Source of the DNA: Rhynchopus sp. YZ270_cl-10
Taxonomy: Eukaryota > Euglenozoa > Diplonemea > Diplonemida > Diplonemidae
DNA: 64,000 nt
Direction: 5' to 3'
NCBI GenBank assembly: GCA_964035575.1
Contig: OZ037925.1
Location: 1,054,001-1,118,000, forward strand
The position numbers and the translations under genes were made by a program. Below, in pieces: positions 1 through 12,330 of this stretch (position 1 is the stretch's first letter; each line of letters starts with the position of its first letter). Under the pieces are notes generated by a model. It saw only the letters and a list, made by a program, of their open reading frames with translations, was not told the DNA's origin and searched no databases.

Positions 1-30
1 ACACTACTCCAACAATTTATCAACAGAAAA
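1..30 (+). repeat. 3' end of poly(A)-tailed short repeat
   Basis: The window opens inside a repeat whose conserved 3' end reads about ACTACTCCAACAATTTATC followed by an A-rich tail. Longer copies are at 951-1036, 16932-17028, 25756-25829 and, inverted, 44997-45066. Confidence 0.6.
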
Positions 31-653
31 AGGCAAAAAAAAAATATGTCGCCAACAACAAAACGACATGGTGGTACAAAGGTACTTGAATGGAAAAAAG
101 TACTACAAAAGTAGAAAAAAAAAACCCGTAGTACTTGATACTTGAAGTACTTGGCACCCTATTTTTTTTTTTTCCCTTCACAAAACACTGCATAAAATGG
201 CTCAGGCCAAACTATTCTTGTGAGACCGACCCCCTCATATTTCTTCAAAAATTATGAAAATTTCAAAAAAGAAAAGAAAAAAATATTAGCCCTTTTGGGC
301 GACTTTGCGCACAGAACCCGTCTGTCTCGGATTGTCGAAACTACAAAAAAAAAAAACAGGACAAGAGATAACTCGCTGTATTCCAATTTTTACAGTTGGC
401 TACTTCGGGATGTTACTTTTGTCACAAACAAACAAAAAATATGTTCACTCCCAATACAAAAAAAAAAACACCTAAAATCAACTGAATTGTGGAGATCGTT
501 ACTTTAAAAAAAAAAAAGAAATAGAAAATTTTGTCAGGCCAGAGTTTCCAATGAATTATTTCGTCTCTGCCACACACCTTGTATTCTATTTGAATCCTAT
601 TGTGTGCTGTCTGTAAAAATCCACGGCCATTTTTTTTTCTTTCAGAGAACCGG

Positions 654-705
654 TACCTGCGTCTGCCGATGAACGGTGAGGCGTTTGCACTTTCAACTTC
701 TCCTT
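654..705 (+). repeat. Dispersed hairpin motif, family 1
   Basis: Contains CTGCGTC, a loop, then GAGGCGTTTGCAC and a C/T-rich tail. Related copies are at 13293, 30103, 33641 and 53181. The arms can pair (CGTC with GGCG or GACG; GTGC with GCAC), and pairing is kept although the sequence differs between copies. Confidence 0.5.
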
Positions 706-950
706 TTTCTTTTCTTTCAAAAGGTAAGAGAAGGCTTTTTTGGGATTCTATGTTACAAAGCTTTTTGGGTTTTTTTTTTTTTTTTTTTTGTACGGAACCC
801 TTATTGTCACTATGGTGATCGCCTGGTGCTTTTATTGTTTTTTGGCTACACTTATTTTTTGTTAACACATTTCTTCGCTTGGTTCCAATTTCTTCGGATT
901 TACGGTTCTTTAAGACAAATGTGTCAAATGAAAAAAAAAAGCAAAACGGA

Positions 951-1036
951 TAGTGGATATTGCACAACTGTTGGCGACACAACCGAGGCAACTACACTAC
1001 TCCAAACAATTTATCAAAAACAACAACAACAAAACG
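951..1036 (+). repeat. Poly(A)-tailed short repeat (SINE-like), copy 1
   Basis: About 65 bases with the block CACAACCGAGGCAACTACAC, ending in CAACAATTTATC and a tail of A and CAA units. The constant 3' end and A-rich tail suggest retroposition. No coding capacity. Confidence 0.6.
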
Positions 1037-1082
1037 ACAAAACCCTACAAAAACACCTTATTTCATTCCAATATTTTCTTTT

Positions 1083-1131
1083 AGGTGACTAAGCACGTGA
1101 GGCTTAGGATCATCTTATAAACTTTTCTTTT
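1083..1131 (+). repeat. Dispersed hairpin motif, family 2
   Basis: A ~45-base motif with the stem CTAAGC ... GCTTAG (the second arm is exact, the loop is ACGTGAG) followed by GATCATCTTATAAAC and a T-rich tail. It is preceded by a T-run and AG. The best match is at 16631-16678. Confidence 0.65.
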
Positions 1132-1881
1132 CTTTGCAACAACAAAAGTCATGCAAGAGAAAAAAAAAAAAAACAAAAGCAAAAGCAAAAAAAAAACCAC
1201 CAAGAGAACGAACAAAAAAAAAAAAAAAAAAAAAAAGAATTGCCCCAACAGAAAGTCGTAATCTCATACAAAAAAGTAACGCGCCCTTCTTCCTCTCTGA
1301 CTTCACGTCTACAGCACCACTAATCAAAAATAAACAGAGCACAAAAGCACTTTCAAAACAAAAAAAAAAACCCATTTTCAAATTACTCAACAGAAAAGGC
1401 CCACCCTCCCCGACCCTAAGAATTTCACCTCTCTGACGTGGGGACCCTCGAAACGCATCCCCTATCTTTATTTTCTAAAGGGGAAAATGACTATATGCTT
1501 GCTCACAGTTTCGCTGCCAGCCTTTGAAATACAACGCGCATTCCCCGCGGGTTGGATTGGAACCTGCGGAGTGTCAGTGCGTGCAAGGTGCAAACGCAAC
1601 GGTTTCTTCAATGTATAGGAGAGGCGAACAGAGTGTGCTACTTGAAACCACCGTGTCCATTCCTTCTACACTGTTACACGAGCGAGCTTTGTGTTTTCAA
1701 GTCAAATTTTTTTTTTTTGAGTTAGACCCAAAAGAGGTAAAACTATTCCTTTGCCAACAACTCACGGAAGGGGATGAAGTCGTGCCGTCTATAAAAAAAA
1801 ATCGACAAAAACTTCAAAAAAACCCCACCCCCCATATTAGGAACCCAACCCAACCCCCCCTGCACACCATACCCACCAAAA

Positions 1882-2748
1882 ATGGCACCATCTCCTCCTC
1901 CTCCTCCTCTTCTTCTCATCGTTATCCTCATTCTCCATTCGTGTAGTGGCTCCTGCCCTATTCCCAGTAGTTTGTCGCAGCTTGGCTGGCGATTGGGGAA
2001 CGACACGGCTGCGGAAGGGACGGGGGTTGTGATTGAGCTCTGGGGGGATTTTCAATGTTCGGAGACGAAGGAGGCCTTCACGCGGCAGGTGTTGCCACTT
2101 CTCAAGAGGGCGGAGCAGCGTCGAGCCGTGGTAACTGCGTTCTACCGTCCATTCCCTTTGCCCTACCTCCGTAACGCCTTTGCCAGCGCCTGCGCAGCTG
2201 CTGCTGCCACACATCTTCTCACAGAACAGAACGTCCCCAACGCCTTCCTCCACGTCGCAACCACCCTCTTTGCAGCACAACACCGTTTCCTCAATGCACC
2301 CACCCAAAATAAAACGCGCTCCGAAATTAACGAACTATTTGTTGACATTCTCGGTGTAACCCTCTCTGACCGTGTGCGGTTTAGGGAGTTGATGGATTCA
2401 GATGAAATCCGCTCGATGGTGACGACATCGTGGAAGTACGGCTGCTCGCGGGGGGTGTCCGGTGCGCCGGTGTATGCAGTGAACCGTGTCGTGAGTGATG
2501 CTGTGTTTGGGTGGGGGGCTGCTGAGTGGGAGGGGTTGTTGGGTGGTGTGGAGCGTCGAAGTGGTGGAGGTGGTGGTGGAGGTGGAGGTGGAGGAGCAGG
2601 CTTCCCAACAGTGTTCGTGGTGGTGTCTCTCGTGGGTGGTGTGCTGCTGCTCCGCCGCATGAGCGCCCCAGCAGGACTGGTCCTGTTGGTCGTCTGGTGT
2701 CTCACAGGGGTTGTCCTCAGGTCTGCAGCACCAGAATACATTTTTTGA
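1882..2748 (+). CDS. Secreted DsbA-like thioredoxin-fold membrane protein
   Basis: 288 residues. Residues 1-23 form a signal peptide (proline run, then a leucine/isoleucine core). Residues ~47-220 resemble the DsbA/thioredoxin_4 fold: a beta strand reaching GDFQCSETKEAF at ~55-66 (the active-site position) and the cis-proline loop GVSGAPVYAVN near 190-200. The usual CXXC is reduced to one cysteine, so a redox-active dithiol is unlikely; a binding, chaperone or isomerase-like role is inferred. A poly-glycine linker (~230-240) leads to two hydrophobic segments (~243-260 and 265-281), so the fold probably faces the ER lumen or cell exterior while membrane-tethered. The start is the first ATG after a C/T-rich leader. 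Enzyme class is not claimed. Confidence 0.75.
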   Translation: MAPSPPPPPLLLIVILILHSCSGSCPIPSSLSQLGWRLGNDTAAEGTGVVIELWGDFQCSETKEAFTRQVLPLLKRAEQRRAVVTAFYRPFPLPYLRNAFASACAAAAATHLLTEQNVPNAFLHVATTLFAAQHRFLNAPTQNKTRSEINELFVDILGVTLSDRVRFRELMDSDEIRSMVTTSWKYGCSRGVSGAPVYAVNRVVSDAVFGWGAAEWEGLLGGVERRSGGGGGGGGGGGAGFPTVFVVVSLVGGVLLLRRMSAPAGLVLLVVWCLTGVVLRSAAPEYIF

Positions 2749-3486
2749 GATTTTTTTTTTGGAGCCCGAAAAAGGCGGACCATTGGGGGTCGTACTGATA
2801 GACTCAGCGCGCCTTACTAGGCAGTATAGGGAACGGTAGGCCAAGCTACCGGGTAACATATTCTGACCGTAACAATGTTTGACCTTTTCCATTACAGTTG
2901 GACAAAAAACTTGGCGACCAAAAAAATTGTCGGATTTTGGGGGTTTTCTTGCAATTGGCGACTTTTTTGGTCGCCAATATTACTTTTCCAACTGTATACC
3001 TATTCAGTAGAATAGTTAGTATATGAAACAACCTTTTCCAGGTTTTAGGGGAGTTTGACCTTTTTTTACGGTCGTGGTGTTCCTCATTGTTGTTGAAGTG
3101 CAAAAGGCGGTGCTTTTCTGAGGCGTGACTTTTCGTTACGGTATCTTTTCTTTCAAAATTCTTTCCATAGATTTACGCATTACATAGTAGTATATGTTAC
3201 TCAAAAAAGGTTCCCTCTCCTTCCTCTTGTTTCAAATACGAGTGGTCAATATCATTTTATTTCCACTCATGTCCCACCCTTTGCATGATCTGATGACTGG
3301 GATGCATTTTAGACGGTTCACTACTCTTTCATTACGATATTCTCAAAAAAAAAATCTCAAAAATCACCACAGCCCCTCCCCCCCCCGCACACATACACAA
3401 CAACCCCTTCGTTCTTTTCTCTTCCCCCCTCAGTTCTTTTTACCCAACAATGCACACACAACGGTGACACCACCACACCCCCCATC
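2749..3486. other. Spacer with one micro-transposon
   Basis: Holds the TA-flanked inverted-repeat element at 2895-2994, otherwise A/T-rich spacer. The end is a C-rich leader with a candidate 3' splice site (CCCCCCTCAG ending at 3433) 54 bases before the next start codon. Confidence 0.6.
2895..2994. mobile_element. 100-bp TA-flanked MITE (Tc1/mariner-like ends)
   Basis: Begins CAGTTGGA and ends TCCAACTG, with TA on each side (2893-2894 and 2995-2996). The inverted repeats run ~33 bases with mismatches and share TTGGCGACCAAAAAA exactly, so almost the whole element can fold into a hairpin. CAGT ends plus a TA target duplication are typical of Tc1/mariner non-autonomous elements. No coding sequence. 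Confidence 0.75.
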
Positions 3487-6400
3487 ATGGACTCAGCCAC
3501 AGCCTCATCGTCACCTGGGGGCGACTCGAAGGACGCGAATAGGTCCTCACGTGGCGGGCTGAGCGGGCTGCTTGACAAGCTTTCTGCTGTCCACGAGAAC
3601 ATTGGTGCGATACACAGGGCAGACTCGCTCGGGTTCTCCCAGGCAAGCACGTCCGTACGCGGGCGTACACCGATCCCACAGCAAGTCTTTGCCACGCCCA
3701 CACCAGCGACGCCTTTGCGACCGAACAGCGCCACACCCACACGGCAGCCGCCTAACCCTTTCCTCGCGCTTTCCGGGTCGATACCTGCAGAGAGCGTGGA
3801 CTCGCTGTCAGATGGCGACAGCTTCTCAAGCGAGCCGCGGTGCAGGCAGGAGACAGTGGCCATGGTGGCGGCAGAGGTGATGCCTGTGGTGCCTGTGCCC
3901 GCTGCGCCCCCACCGCCCTCTGTAGACCCACCCATCTCAGAGTACCCCGTCGGAACGAAAATTATCGCAAAAAGTTTGGTCAGCGACTCGCACATTAATG
4001 GCATGCAGGGTGTTGTCACTGCGAGCCGTACTGATGGTCGGGCTGCGGTTGACTTCGGCCCTGCGACAGGAAAGCGTGCACTGCTTCCCAAAAATATGCA
4101 GCTCCTGCCCAGTGTCAAGTCGGCACCCCCGCAGCTGCAGAGCGTTCCTGAGTTTGAGTACATCCATGACGACGACGAGGTTCAAGTCGTCGCGCCCCCA
4201 CCACCCCCTGTTGTGGACCCACCTATCTCAGAGTACCCTGTTGGCACCAAAATCATTGCAAAAAATTTGGTAAGCGACTCACACATTAATGGGATGCAGG
4301 GTGTTGTCACTGCGAGCCGTACTGATGGTCGGGCTGCTGTCGACTTTGGCCCTGCGACAGGAAAGCGTGCACTACTTCCCAAAAACATGCAGCTTTCCCA
4401 ACCCACCACCAACCCACCACTGAAGAGCATGCCTGAGTTTGAGTACATCCACGACGACGACGACAGCGAAATTCAAGTCGTCGCGCCCCCACCACCCCTT
4501 GACCCACCTATCTCAGAGTACCCTGTTGGTGCCAAAATCATTGCAAAAAATTTGGTCAGCGATCCGCACATTAATGGGATGCAGGGTGTTGTCACTGCGA
4601 GCCGCACTGATGGTCGGGCTGCTGTCGACTTTGGCCCTGCGATTGGCAAACGCGCACTGCTCCCCAAAAACATGCAGCTCTGCAACCCTGCGCAACGCAA
4701 CCTTTCTGCTGCACCCTCCGCCTTCACTAGCACTACCGAATACGAAGAAGATGACGAGACCACTACCACTACCACCACCACCACTACACGCAACATTCCC
4801 CCAACCACACCCACAAGCCCTCTTATCCGCCCTGCACGCTTCCAGGTTTCCAAAACCGTCGAAGCAGTCGGCCTCGTCGGCGACCCCCACATCAACTCCA
4901 AACGCGGTGTCATCACCTCTGTCAGCCGTTCGGATGGACGTATTGCGGTAGATTTTGGCCCCCCATTTGGTCGTCGTGCCCTTCAAAAGAAAAACCTTCG
5001 GTTGCTAGAGGCGGACATTGCAGTGCATCTCTTATGGGCTTCGGTGGCGGGGCATCTGAGGGGTGCGTTTCATATCGGGAAGGCAAAGACGTTGCTCGGA
5101 AAGAACACCAGTTTGAGGGAACGGAGGTATTGGGTGACCGATGTGTTTTCGCAGGCGATTTGCAGGCCGTCGAATGTCGCTGGGGTGCGGGATGCGGTGT
5201 CGTTGGTGCACGATCCGCTCACGAAACGACATTGTTGTGAAAACGTTCTTCGCATAGAAAAAGACCCACACGATACAAAACGGTTGGTCCTCCGCATGAA
5301 AGGCTCCTCCTCTGCACAAGAACTCTACTTCCAATCCGGGCAGGCACGACAACGCTTCGCCGAAGTTGTCATGGTAATGCGGAACGAAGCCGTATGGTGT
5401 CCTTACCTCCACTCTCTTGCCCCACCTCACGCACCCTCCCCATGCTTCATCGGTCTCCACGGCCGCGCTGCGGTTCCTTTCGAACCTGTTGAAAACACAA
5501 CCGCATTTACAGAAGTTGCTTCTCCTATGCTTGACGCAGAAGTTCCGTCTGATAAAACCCAACCAACCCACACTGTTTCCGGAGAAGCGAGAGTTAAGGT
5601 AGCGCGAGAACCATATCTTGACGGAACGATCCGTACTGTGTCCCTTAATGTAGAATGCAAAACTGCGGCGCAAATGGGGCATATCGATGTCAAAGATTTG
5701 GTTTTTGGAACTTCTGAGCCCACCAACACCGATGTTGTCGTTATCGGATTAACCAACACCATCCGACCTGAGACTGCAGAAGCTGAAGAGGAGGTTCAAA
5801 GCTATACCTCGCTCTTGAGAGAGCAAATGAGGGGGTTGGGGTATGGTCTTTTAATGACAACTGAAGCGTTTGAGGATGGGGCGGAGGCACGAAAAGGATT
5901 TGCCCCTGGAGGATCACCGCGGTCTGGCGATGGGGAGAACTCTCCAGGGAATCAGACGGATTCTTTTGGGGAAAACGACAGCTTCGCATCGTCATTGAAT
6001 GTCCCGAGAAGGCGAAATGCGATGCAACGCATCTCCGCAAGCCTGCGTACCCAAACCGCAAAAGGGCTGGCCATAGCAAGAAAGAACCTTTCATTACAAA
6101 GATCCCCTGCCGCAGCAGCCCCAACCTCTGTCCTTCAATTATATGTCCGACCACAGCAGGCAGCTCTCATCACAAATCATTCAATTTGGACCGGAAGTCA
6201 CACCAAAACATACTCCGAACGGCGTCTCCTTGCTTCAAAAAAAGATATAAGCCTTGCCACCAATATCGTTTCTGTAGGTTTTAACTATCGTGAAACTAGC
6301 TTTTCCTTTTTGTGCACTTCTCTTTTACACATCAACGTGGAAACTCAACGCATTCTCACCCGAATCGCAGAACACCCCACCGCAGGGCGTTATGACACCG

Positions 6401-9400
6401 CTGGGGTGTTGGACCTATCTTTCTTGTATCATCGCGATGGAGTGAAAAACTTCTGTGAGGAGGCAGGCTGGGGGTCCTCTAGCGGAGACGACGCACGCCA
6501 ACCCGAAGCGGTCATCGGCGAACGCACCACCACCCTGCGCGCCCTTCTCAACGAAGCCGAGACCGGGTATGCCGAGGGCGACATTTTGCACAGATTCGAC
6601 AACACCGTGCTATTAGGTGGTATTGGATTGGGTTTTGGTGCAGGCCCCTCCGCCTATACCCACGCAACCAGCGGATCCTGGGAGGGAGGATCCACCCGCC
6701 TTTCCGCTCTTCGAGTAGAGGACCCTTCGATCGACCGTTTGGGATCTGAAATGAGAGAAGGGAATGTGCTTCCGACCTTCCGAGAGCCGGATTTGGTATT
6801 AACTAAAGCAAAAAACGGTGCCGCCTCCCTAGAGAATCGCATCTTAACGTGCAGAGGATTGAATGACTTTGAAGCGGAATCGAATGGAGAGGTGGAAGGC
6901 CGTCCTGGATTGGTTTCTGAGGGGTATGCTTCGTTTGAAGCCTCGGGGGGGTTGGGTGCAGGGGTGCGGGCAGTGCTGAAGGTACGAACCAGATTGGTTT
7001 TTGCGGCCGCATTTTCGCCCCCAGCCCCTGCAAGGAGTTTTGTATTAGATAGACTTCGTGTGGTCTCCGTTCCAAAGACAACGTTACAACGCCACGCAGA
7101 GTACGGCATGGTGGACCCATACTTTGCGTCGCAAGGTGCATATGAGGATGGTGTTGTGTCTTCGACCATTCATCCAACGGTTTTGTCAAAGCATTATCTC
7201 TCGGCGTGGGCGAATTTTTCGGATACCCCAGCAACGAGGGGGCCGGAGTTGAAGGTGGAGAAAGGGGGCGCTGCGTTGCAGTGTGGTTCTCTCCCTACCC
7301 TAGCGTGTTTGACCGACAGCGATTCGTACCTTCGTGAACAGGATCTGGTGGTGTCGCTTCGAGAATCAAGCGCATCGAACAGTGCACTGCCAATCCCTGC
7401 AACTTCATCTATTAATGAGGACACCCCAGGACCAAATTCGGATCCAATTCTCGGTTCATTTGCGCTCCCTTTACGGCCAGTTCTCAATGCATGTGGAGGT
7501 GGGGTAGATGTGAGCAGTACTGCGCAAATTTTTTTTCGAAAACCGTTGACTCGAGGGGGGCATTTTGTGCACAGTTTGTTGGAGTCGAAGGTGACGGAGG
7601 GGGTGCGTGGGGTGTTGAAGAAGTCTGGAGGGTTGGAGGGAGGGCTGTTTGAGGAAGCGGAAGGTAGTGTCGTGGCTGTGGAAGGGTGGCTTCGGGTGTC
7701 GGCAGACGAGGCGGCAGTGCGCATTGCGGCGCAAAGGGATTTAGCTCGCTGGCAACGTCTCGCTGCAGAGCTATCTGAAGGAGAAGACGCAGCCAGAGCC
7801 TCCATCCGAGCAACCTGGAGAACCGCGTTTGAAACCTGGTCTGGATTTCTTGAGAGTCTTCATTCACGCCTCGCAGAGGATCTCAAAGCGCGAGAATTTA
7901 TCGCAAAGCAGATCCTCCCAGATATTTCGAACTCTGAAGAAAAAAAGCGGGATGTCATTATAAACCAAGAAAATTTTGCGCGAAATTCAGTGAGACATAG
8001 CCATTACATTGCATTGTGTATAGGAGATGAAATTTCTGCGAGAAGTCGGGTGGTAGATGCGGCGAATCACGCCTTTTTGAATAATCCGCATTTTGCGGGG
8101 CAGCGTTTGCGTGCGGTGGTGATCAGAGATGAAATTGCATTGCGTAGCGCTGTCGAAGTTCAAGAAGGCGACGTGCGAGAATCGTTACAACATTCAATGG
8201 AAGAAGGGATTGAGGATATACTACATGCAGCGCAACTTCGCGCTGAAGCCGATATCGCAGCACAACGCTCTCTTTGCGTCTTAGAACTTGCCAGACGCAA
8301 CACACTTCACGCAACCGAAGACGAATCCCGCGACGTTCTCCTCACCTCCTTGCAAATTGGTGTTGAAGACATCATTTCCGCCGCCGAAGCAAGAATCCGG
8401 CTTCTCCGCAGACAGGCCACCGTTCGAGAGGAGTTTTGCACCTCAGAATCGCTCTCACGACGTGGAGTCCTCGAACACCGTATATCCGACCTTTCCGACA
8501 AGCTGGCACCACTCTTCCACGAAGGGTTGCATCGCATTCATTGCACAGCAGAGCTATTAGAGCTCTGTGCTGTAGAAGAAACGCTGCGTGAACAGAGAGA
8601 AGGGGAGGCAGAGTCATCATGGTCTACATTGGTGGGGAGTGAGCAGGCGGGGTGGCGGTTGGTTGCAAGGAGGTTTGCAGGGGGAGGTGGTGGTGGTGGT
8701 GGATCTACACGAACCCCGCAAAGCACAAAAGGAGTGCGAAGACCGAATTTGGTGCCGGTTTCTTTGGAGGTGGGTGGTGGTGGTGGTGGTGGAGATGGTG
8801 GGTTGGCGGCACAAAATCAAGGCAAAAAGCAAAGTATTCCACTTCCGCAAAAGGAGGTTCCAGAAAATCCAGAGAACGCAGCGTCAACACCGGAAGTGGA
8901 GGCAGTGTTGTCGACCTCGCATCGTTCGGTGTGTGTGTCCCCTACGGCATGCCCCGTCTCCCCTCCCCTTCCCGAGCGTGAAGGAAAGCCTCCCCTCTCG
9001 GAAGGTGTACTGAACATTCTTGTCGCCGCGGACCAAGCGCTGCAGCGTGTGGAGCTTCTTGGTGTGCTGGATGGAAGCAATGACAATAACAGCACCAGAC
9101 GGTCGGAGGAATTGCAGCACACCGAGCTAGAGAGCGGCTCGGAACACAAAACAATATTGACACCACCGCAACTAGATGCGAAGGCTGTGGAACGGCTATA
9201 CACTTTAGTCACAGAACAACGCATCGAGCTTGAACGGCTAAAGGCGGAGGTACGGAGCAAACGGACCTCCAGCAAGAGAAAACACAGCACCAGCAGCGCA
9301 GAACAGTCTTCCTCCTTGCCCACATCATCGCCGCACAGCAACGAATTTCACACCTCCCCATCCCCTTCGCCGAGGAGGGACAGCGAGCACAACGGAAGGC

Positions 9401-10279
9401 AGGAGGACATAGAAGAGAGAGAGGCTCAAGACACACGCTTCTGGGAGTCGATAGCGCTGAGGACAATGCGGCATAGCCCAAGGAAGGTGGGGAAGAGGGT
9501 GACGCCGGTCAGAGGGGTATGCGTATTTTATTAAAATGGTTAAAAAATGGCTTTTTTTCGCTTTATCACACACTACAAACAAACCATACCAGCGCGTCTC
9601 GGGTTCTCCCCCAAACGGCACTGCCACACCGCCGCACCGAAGCCACACACCGCACCACGTTGAGGTGCTGGAGAGGGTGGAGAGGGTGGAGCCAGAACAC
9701 CACCCCATTCACATCGCCACCCCACCCAACAACCCACGGCGGCGGTTCCTTGAGGAGGCCTTAGCGAGGGTGCAGAAGCTGAAACGCACGCACTCACCAG
9801 GGAGTGAGATGGGGCACCCACGCCACACAACACCACACCGGAGAAGCCAATCACCCCCTCCTCAGCTTCAACCTCGTGGACGTACTGTCGCGGCAGCATC
9901 AGGTGAGCCAACCCCAAACCCAACCGACTACAACACACCAGCCTTCAACCACTCAGAGCACAGAGCGCGCGAGGTTGTCAATGAGGAGGAGCTCCTGCGG
10001 GCACACAGCCTGCACCACAGCGAACACCACCAACACCGCGTTGCCAGATCTCAGCACCGCCTGAGCCCGCCGCCCCCGCCTTTGGGAGGGCCATCGAATG
10101 ACCGCAGAGTGGCGATGCCTTCTGTGGGGGTGTACAGCGGTGTACGGCAAGGGGGTGGTGGAAGAGGAGGAGGAGGAGGTGTCGCCCCACGCACCACCCG
10201 CTGCTCGGTGTCCCCGCTCCCGCCTCGCAGCGCCTCGCCACACCTTGAGGCGAAGTTGATAGGGCGCTACTGCAGGTAG
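3487..10279 (+). CDS. Giant repeat and coiled-coil protein, two exons
   Basis: Exons 3487-9516 and 9593-10279; the 76-base intron has a GTATG donor and CCAG acceptor, phase 0 on both sides, giving 2238 residues. Four ~55-residue modules (~147-205, 243-302, 338-397, 450-505) share the pattern LVSD.HINGMQGVV...DGRAAVDFG followed by ALLPKNMQL; they resemble the short SH3/KOW-like repeats common in protist proteins (established pattern, exact family not named). Modules 1-3 are also nearly identical at DNA level, so recently amplified; module 4 is diverged. A PH-like segment follows (~510-650), then a region with no recognisable fold, then long helices (~1415-1720) with recurring Glu/Arg spacing like a coiled coil. 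Poly-glycine tracts and an Arg/Ser/Pro-rich tail close the protein. A cytoskeletal or scaffold role is only a guess. Confidence 0.8.
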
Positions 10280-10303
10280 GGAAGACGCGATGTCTTGTAT
10301 CAC

Positions 10304-10528
10304 CTATCTCGGATAGGGGTCAATCTTCTTCAAAATCGGCGATCTCCTCCCCTCCATGCTGCCTCCACAATCACAATGATCTTTCTTCCCCGGCTGGTGG
10401 GTGCGTGGCTGGCCCTCCCAAATGCTCTTGCGGATGATCGCCTCAAGCTGCTTCAGGTCGTTGTATACCTTGAACACCTTGATCTTGGCAGCAGACCCCC
10501 TTGCACCAGTGATAAGCGAAGAGTGCAT
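10304..10528 (-). CDS. Possible small basic protein on the minus strand
   Basis: 74 residues starting MHSSLITGARGSAAKIKVFK and ending ILKKIDPYPR. Codon choice is GC-rich at third positions, unlike the spacer, and a good 3' splice site (pyrimidine tract then CTACAG) lies ~27 bases before the ATG on that strand. The middle is helical and basic; a CDCGG motif lies near the end. No family recognised. It converges with the giant gene and would be the only confident-looking minus-strand frame in the window. It could be a 3' exon or a relic. Confidence 0.35.
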   Translation of the reverse strand: MHSSLITGARGSAAKIKVFKVYNDLKQLEAIIRKSIWEGQPRTHQPGKKDHCDCGGSMEGRRSPILKKIDPYPR

Positions 10529-11456
10529 GCATCGAAACGGGCTCCCACTGTAGGTAAGGAAGTACGAGAGATGGGGAAGGGGGAAGGAGGTTCGCATGAA
10601 CGGAGCAATGGCGGGATTCCTTCTGCGTCTATGGTGAAAGTCAACATAGTCAAGGGAAGCAGAGGGTTTTCATAAGGAAGGAGGATGTTGTAATTTTGTT
10701 GGAGGAAAAAAAAACTTCACTGTTTTTTTTTTTTGAGTTTTTTGTAAAGATGAATATTTGGACATCGATTCAGATGTTCGTCGTTTGTAAGGTGGGTCTA
10801 AGCAAAGAGATTAGCTTAGATTCATATAAAAATAAACGTTTTTTGTGTTTTTTTGTGTTGGAATATATAGGAGAATGGGAGGGGGGGAGGGGGAGTGATG
10901 TGCGTGTAGTTTCCTTGTCAGTTCTAGAAAACGTTATCAAAAGTAAGAGCAAATTTTTTTTTAAAAAAATTAGGTTCAAAAAAAGTGGCATGTCGTAGCC
11001 CAAACACATTGTTGTCTGATGCCTGAAGAAGAAAAAAAAATCCTTCCTGCTATTTTAAGCTGCGTGCGCCTGTGCGGTCTTCATCATCTAAGTTCTCTTT
11101 TTTTACATATCAGATGTAAACCACGAAATGGATTGTAGGATTGCATGATTGGGTGTCCACCCCCACGGTACAGCCGGTTATACCAAAGGTACACTGTTCA
11201 CGAGAGGGCGTTTGTATTTTTTTCAACTCTACTTTTTTTTTTTTGGTGACTCAGCTAAATCGTGGCTACTCTAGTGGTCTCTAATCAAATAAAAACAAAA
11301 TTAAGGTTACTCAGCTCGCTCAGGACCAAAAAACAGGTACACTGTTAACAAAGAGGGTCCTTTTTTTTGTATTTTAAGTCAACAATCTTTTTTTCTTCCA
11401 CATCGCTTTCTGTTCTGCTTTTCTGTTTTGATTAATAACCTCATCGCCATAATGGG

Positions 11457-12330
11457 CAGTGGTCGCGCTAATTATGGGAAAAAATGGGGAAAAAATGGAT
11501 TTCGGGTACGGAAAAACGTTCCTTGAAAAGGTTAGCTGGGGAGGCCCGGAAACCCCGTTTTGTGGCATTTCCGGGCCAATCCCGGCTTGTGGTGGGGTAT
11601 ATACGGAAAAATGGACAAAATTTTAGTGACTTAAATTTTCGCAAAATATGAACCCATACTCGTAAACAAGGGTCATTTTCAGGAAAATTCGGAAAATTCC
11701 GAGATTTGGAAGCAATTTTTCTCCTGAAAATCAGTGGGTTTTCAGCCCCAAAACATACCGCGATTGGAATTTCCGGAATCCGTCCGCGCTGTGGTGGGGT
11801 CACTTTGCCGAAATGGCCAATTTTTTGGTTTTGGTCAAAATCCATGTGGGTAAAGAGGGCCAATGTAAATCCCACAACCAGATTTTCTCTCCCTGATCCT
11901 GACGTCTTGCAACATGAAAATGCGCGAAAACACCGGCATTTGCATTTCCGGAATTCGTCCGTTCTGTGGTGGGGTCAATTTGCCGAAATGGACAAGTTCT
12001 TGGTTTTGGTCAAAACCCGTCAGTGTAAGGTAAAGGGGGCAAGTGTTTGCCTGTAGAAACTGGAAGGGAACAGGCAGCGCCGCAGGCGCACGGTAACCAA
12101 CTTTTTTTTTTTTTCCTTTTCTTTTTTCTCCTCTTTCTTTTGGCTTTCCGAGCCAATTGCGTTCCACGGCGGGGTCACATGTATATGCAAGTCCACTATG
12201 TGGTTGTCTTACTCAACAATATTAGAACTTCTGGTTTCTTAATGAAATCCCCGTACTGCAAAAAAAAAAACGTTCCTACCAAAACCCCCAAAAATCCCGG
12301 GATGAGGGATGGACTTTAGCGCGAGCTCTG
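11457..12330. mobile_element. Non-autonomous hAT transposon, copy A
   Basis: 874 bp. The left end is CAGTGGTCGCGCTAA; the right end, read inward, is CAGAGCTCGCGCTAA (13 of 15 match). Both sides carry the 8-bp duplication ATAATGGG (11449-11456 and 12331-12338). CA(G/T)-type ends and an 8-bp target duplication define hAT. The interior has no transposase; it carries two to three degenerate ~160-210-bp repeats each containing GTGGTGGGGTCA or a close variant. A frame of 135 residues inside is an accident of that repetition. Copy B at 24205 is almost identical, so both moved recently. Confidence 0.92.

Larger units (their letters stand above)
1..1881. other. Repeat-rich spacer, no gene seen
   Basis: A/T homopolymers, two copies of a poly(A)-tailed short repeat and one copy of each of two dispersed hairpin motifs. 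Open frames here run through A or T tracts and have lysine- or phenylalanine-rich nonsense products, so I call none coding. The last 100 bases are pyrimidine-rich and lead into the gene at 1882. Confidence 0.6.

Noticed and set aside
422-1436. Overlapping frames of 70-190 codons on both strands
   Set aside because: They depend on A/T homopolymers and give Lys- or Phe-rich nonsense products, and they overlap two short repeats.
11468-11875. 135-codon minus-strand frame inside hAT copy A (and its twin in copy B)
   Set aside because: It spans degenerate non-coding repeats; no transposase motif.
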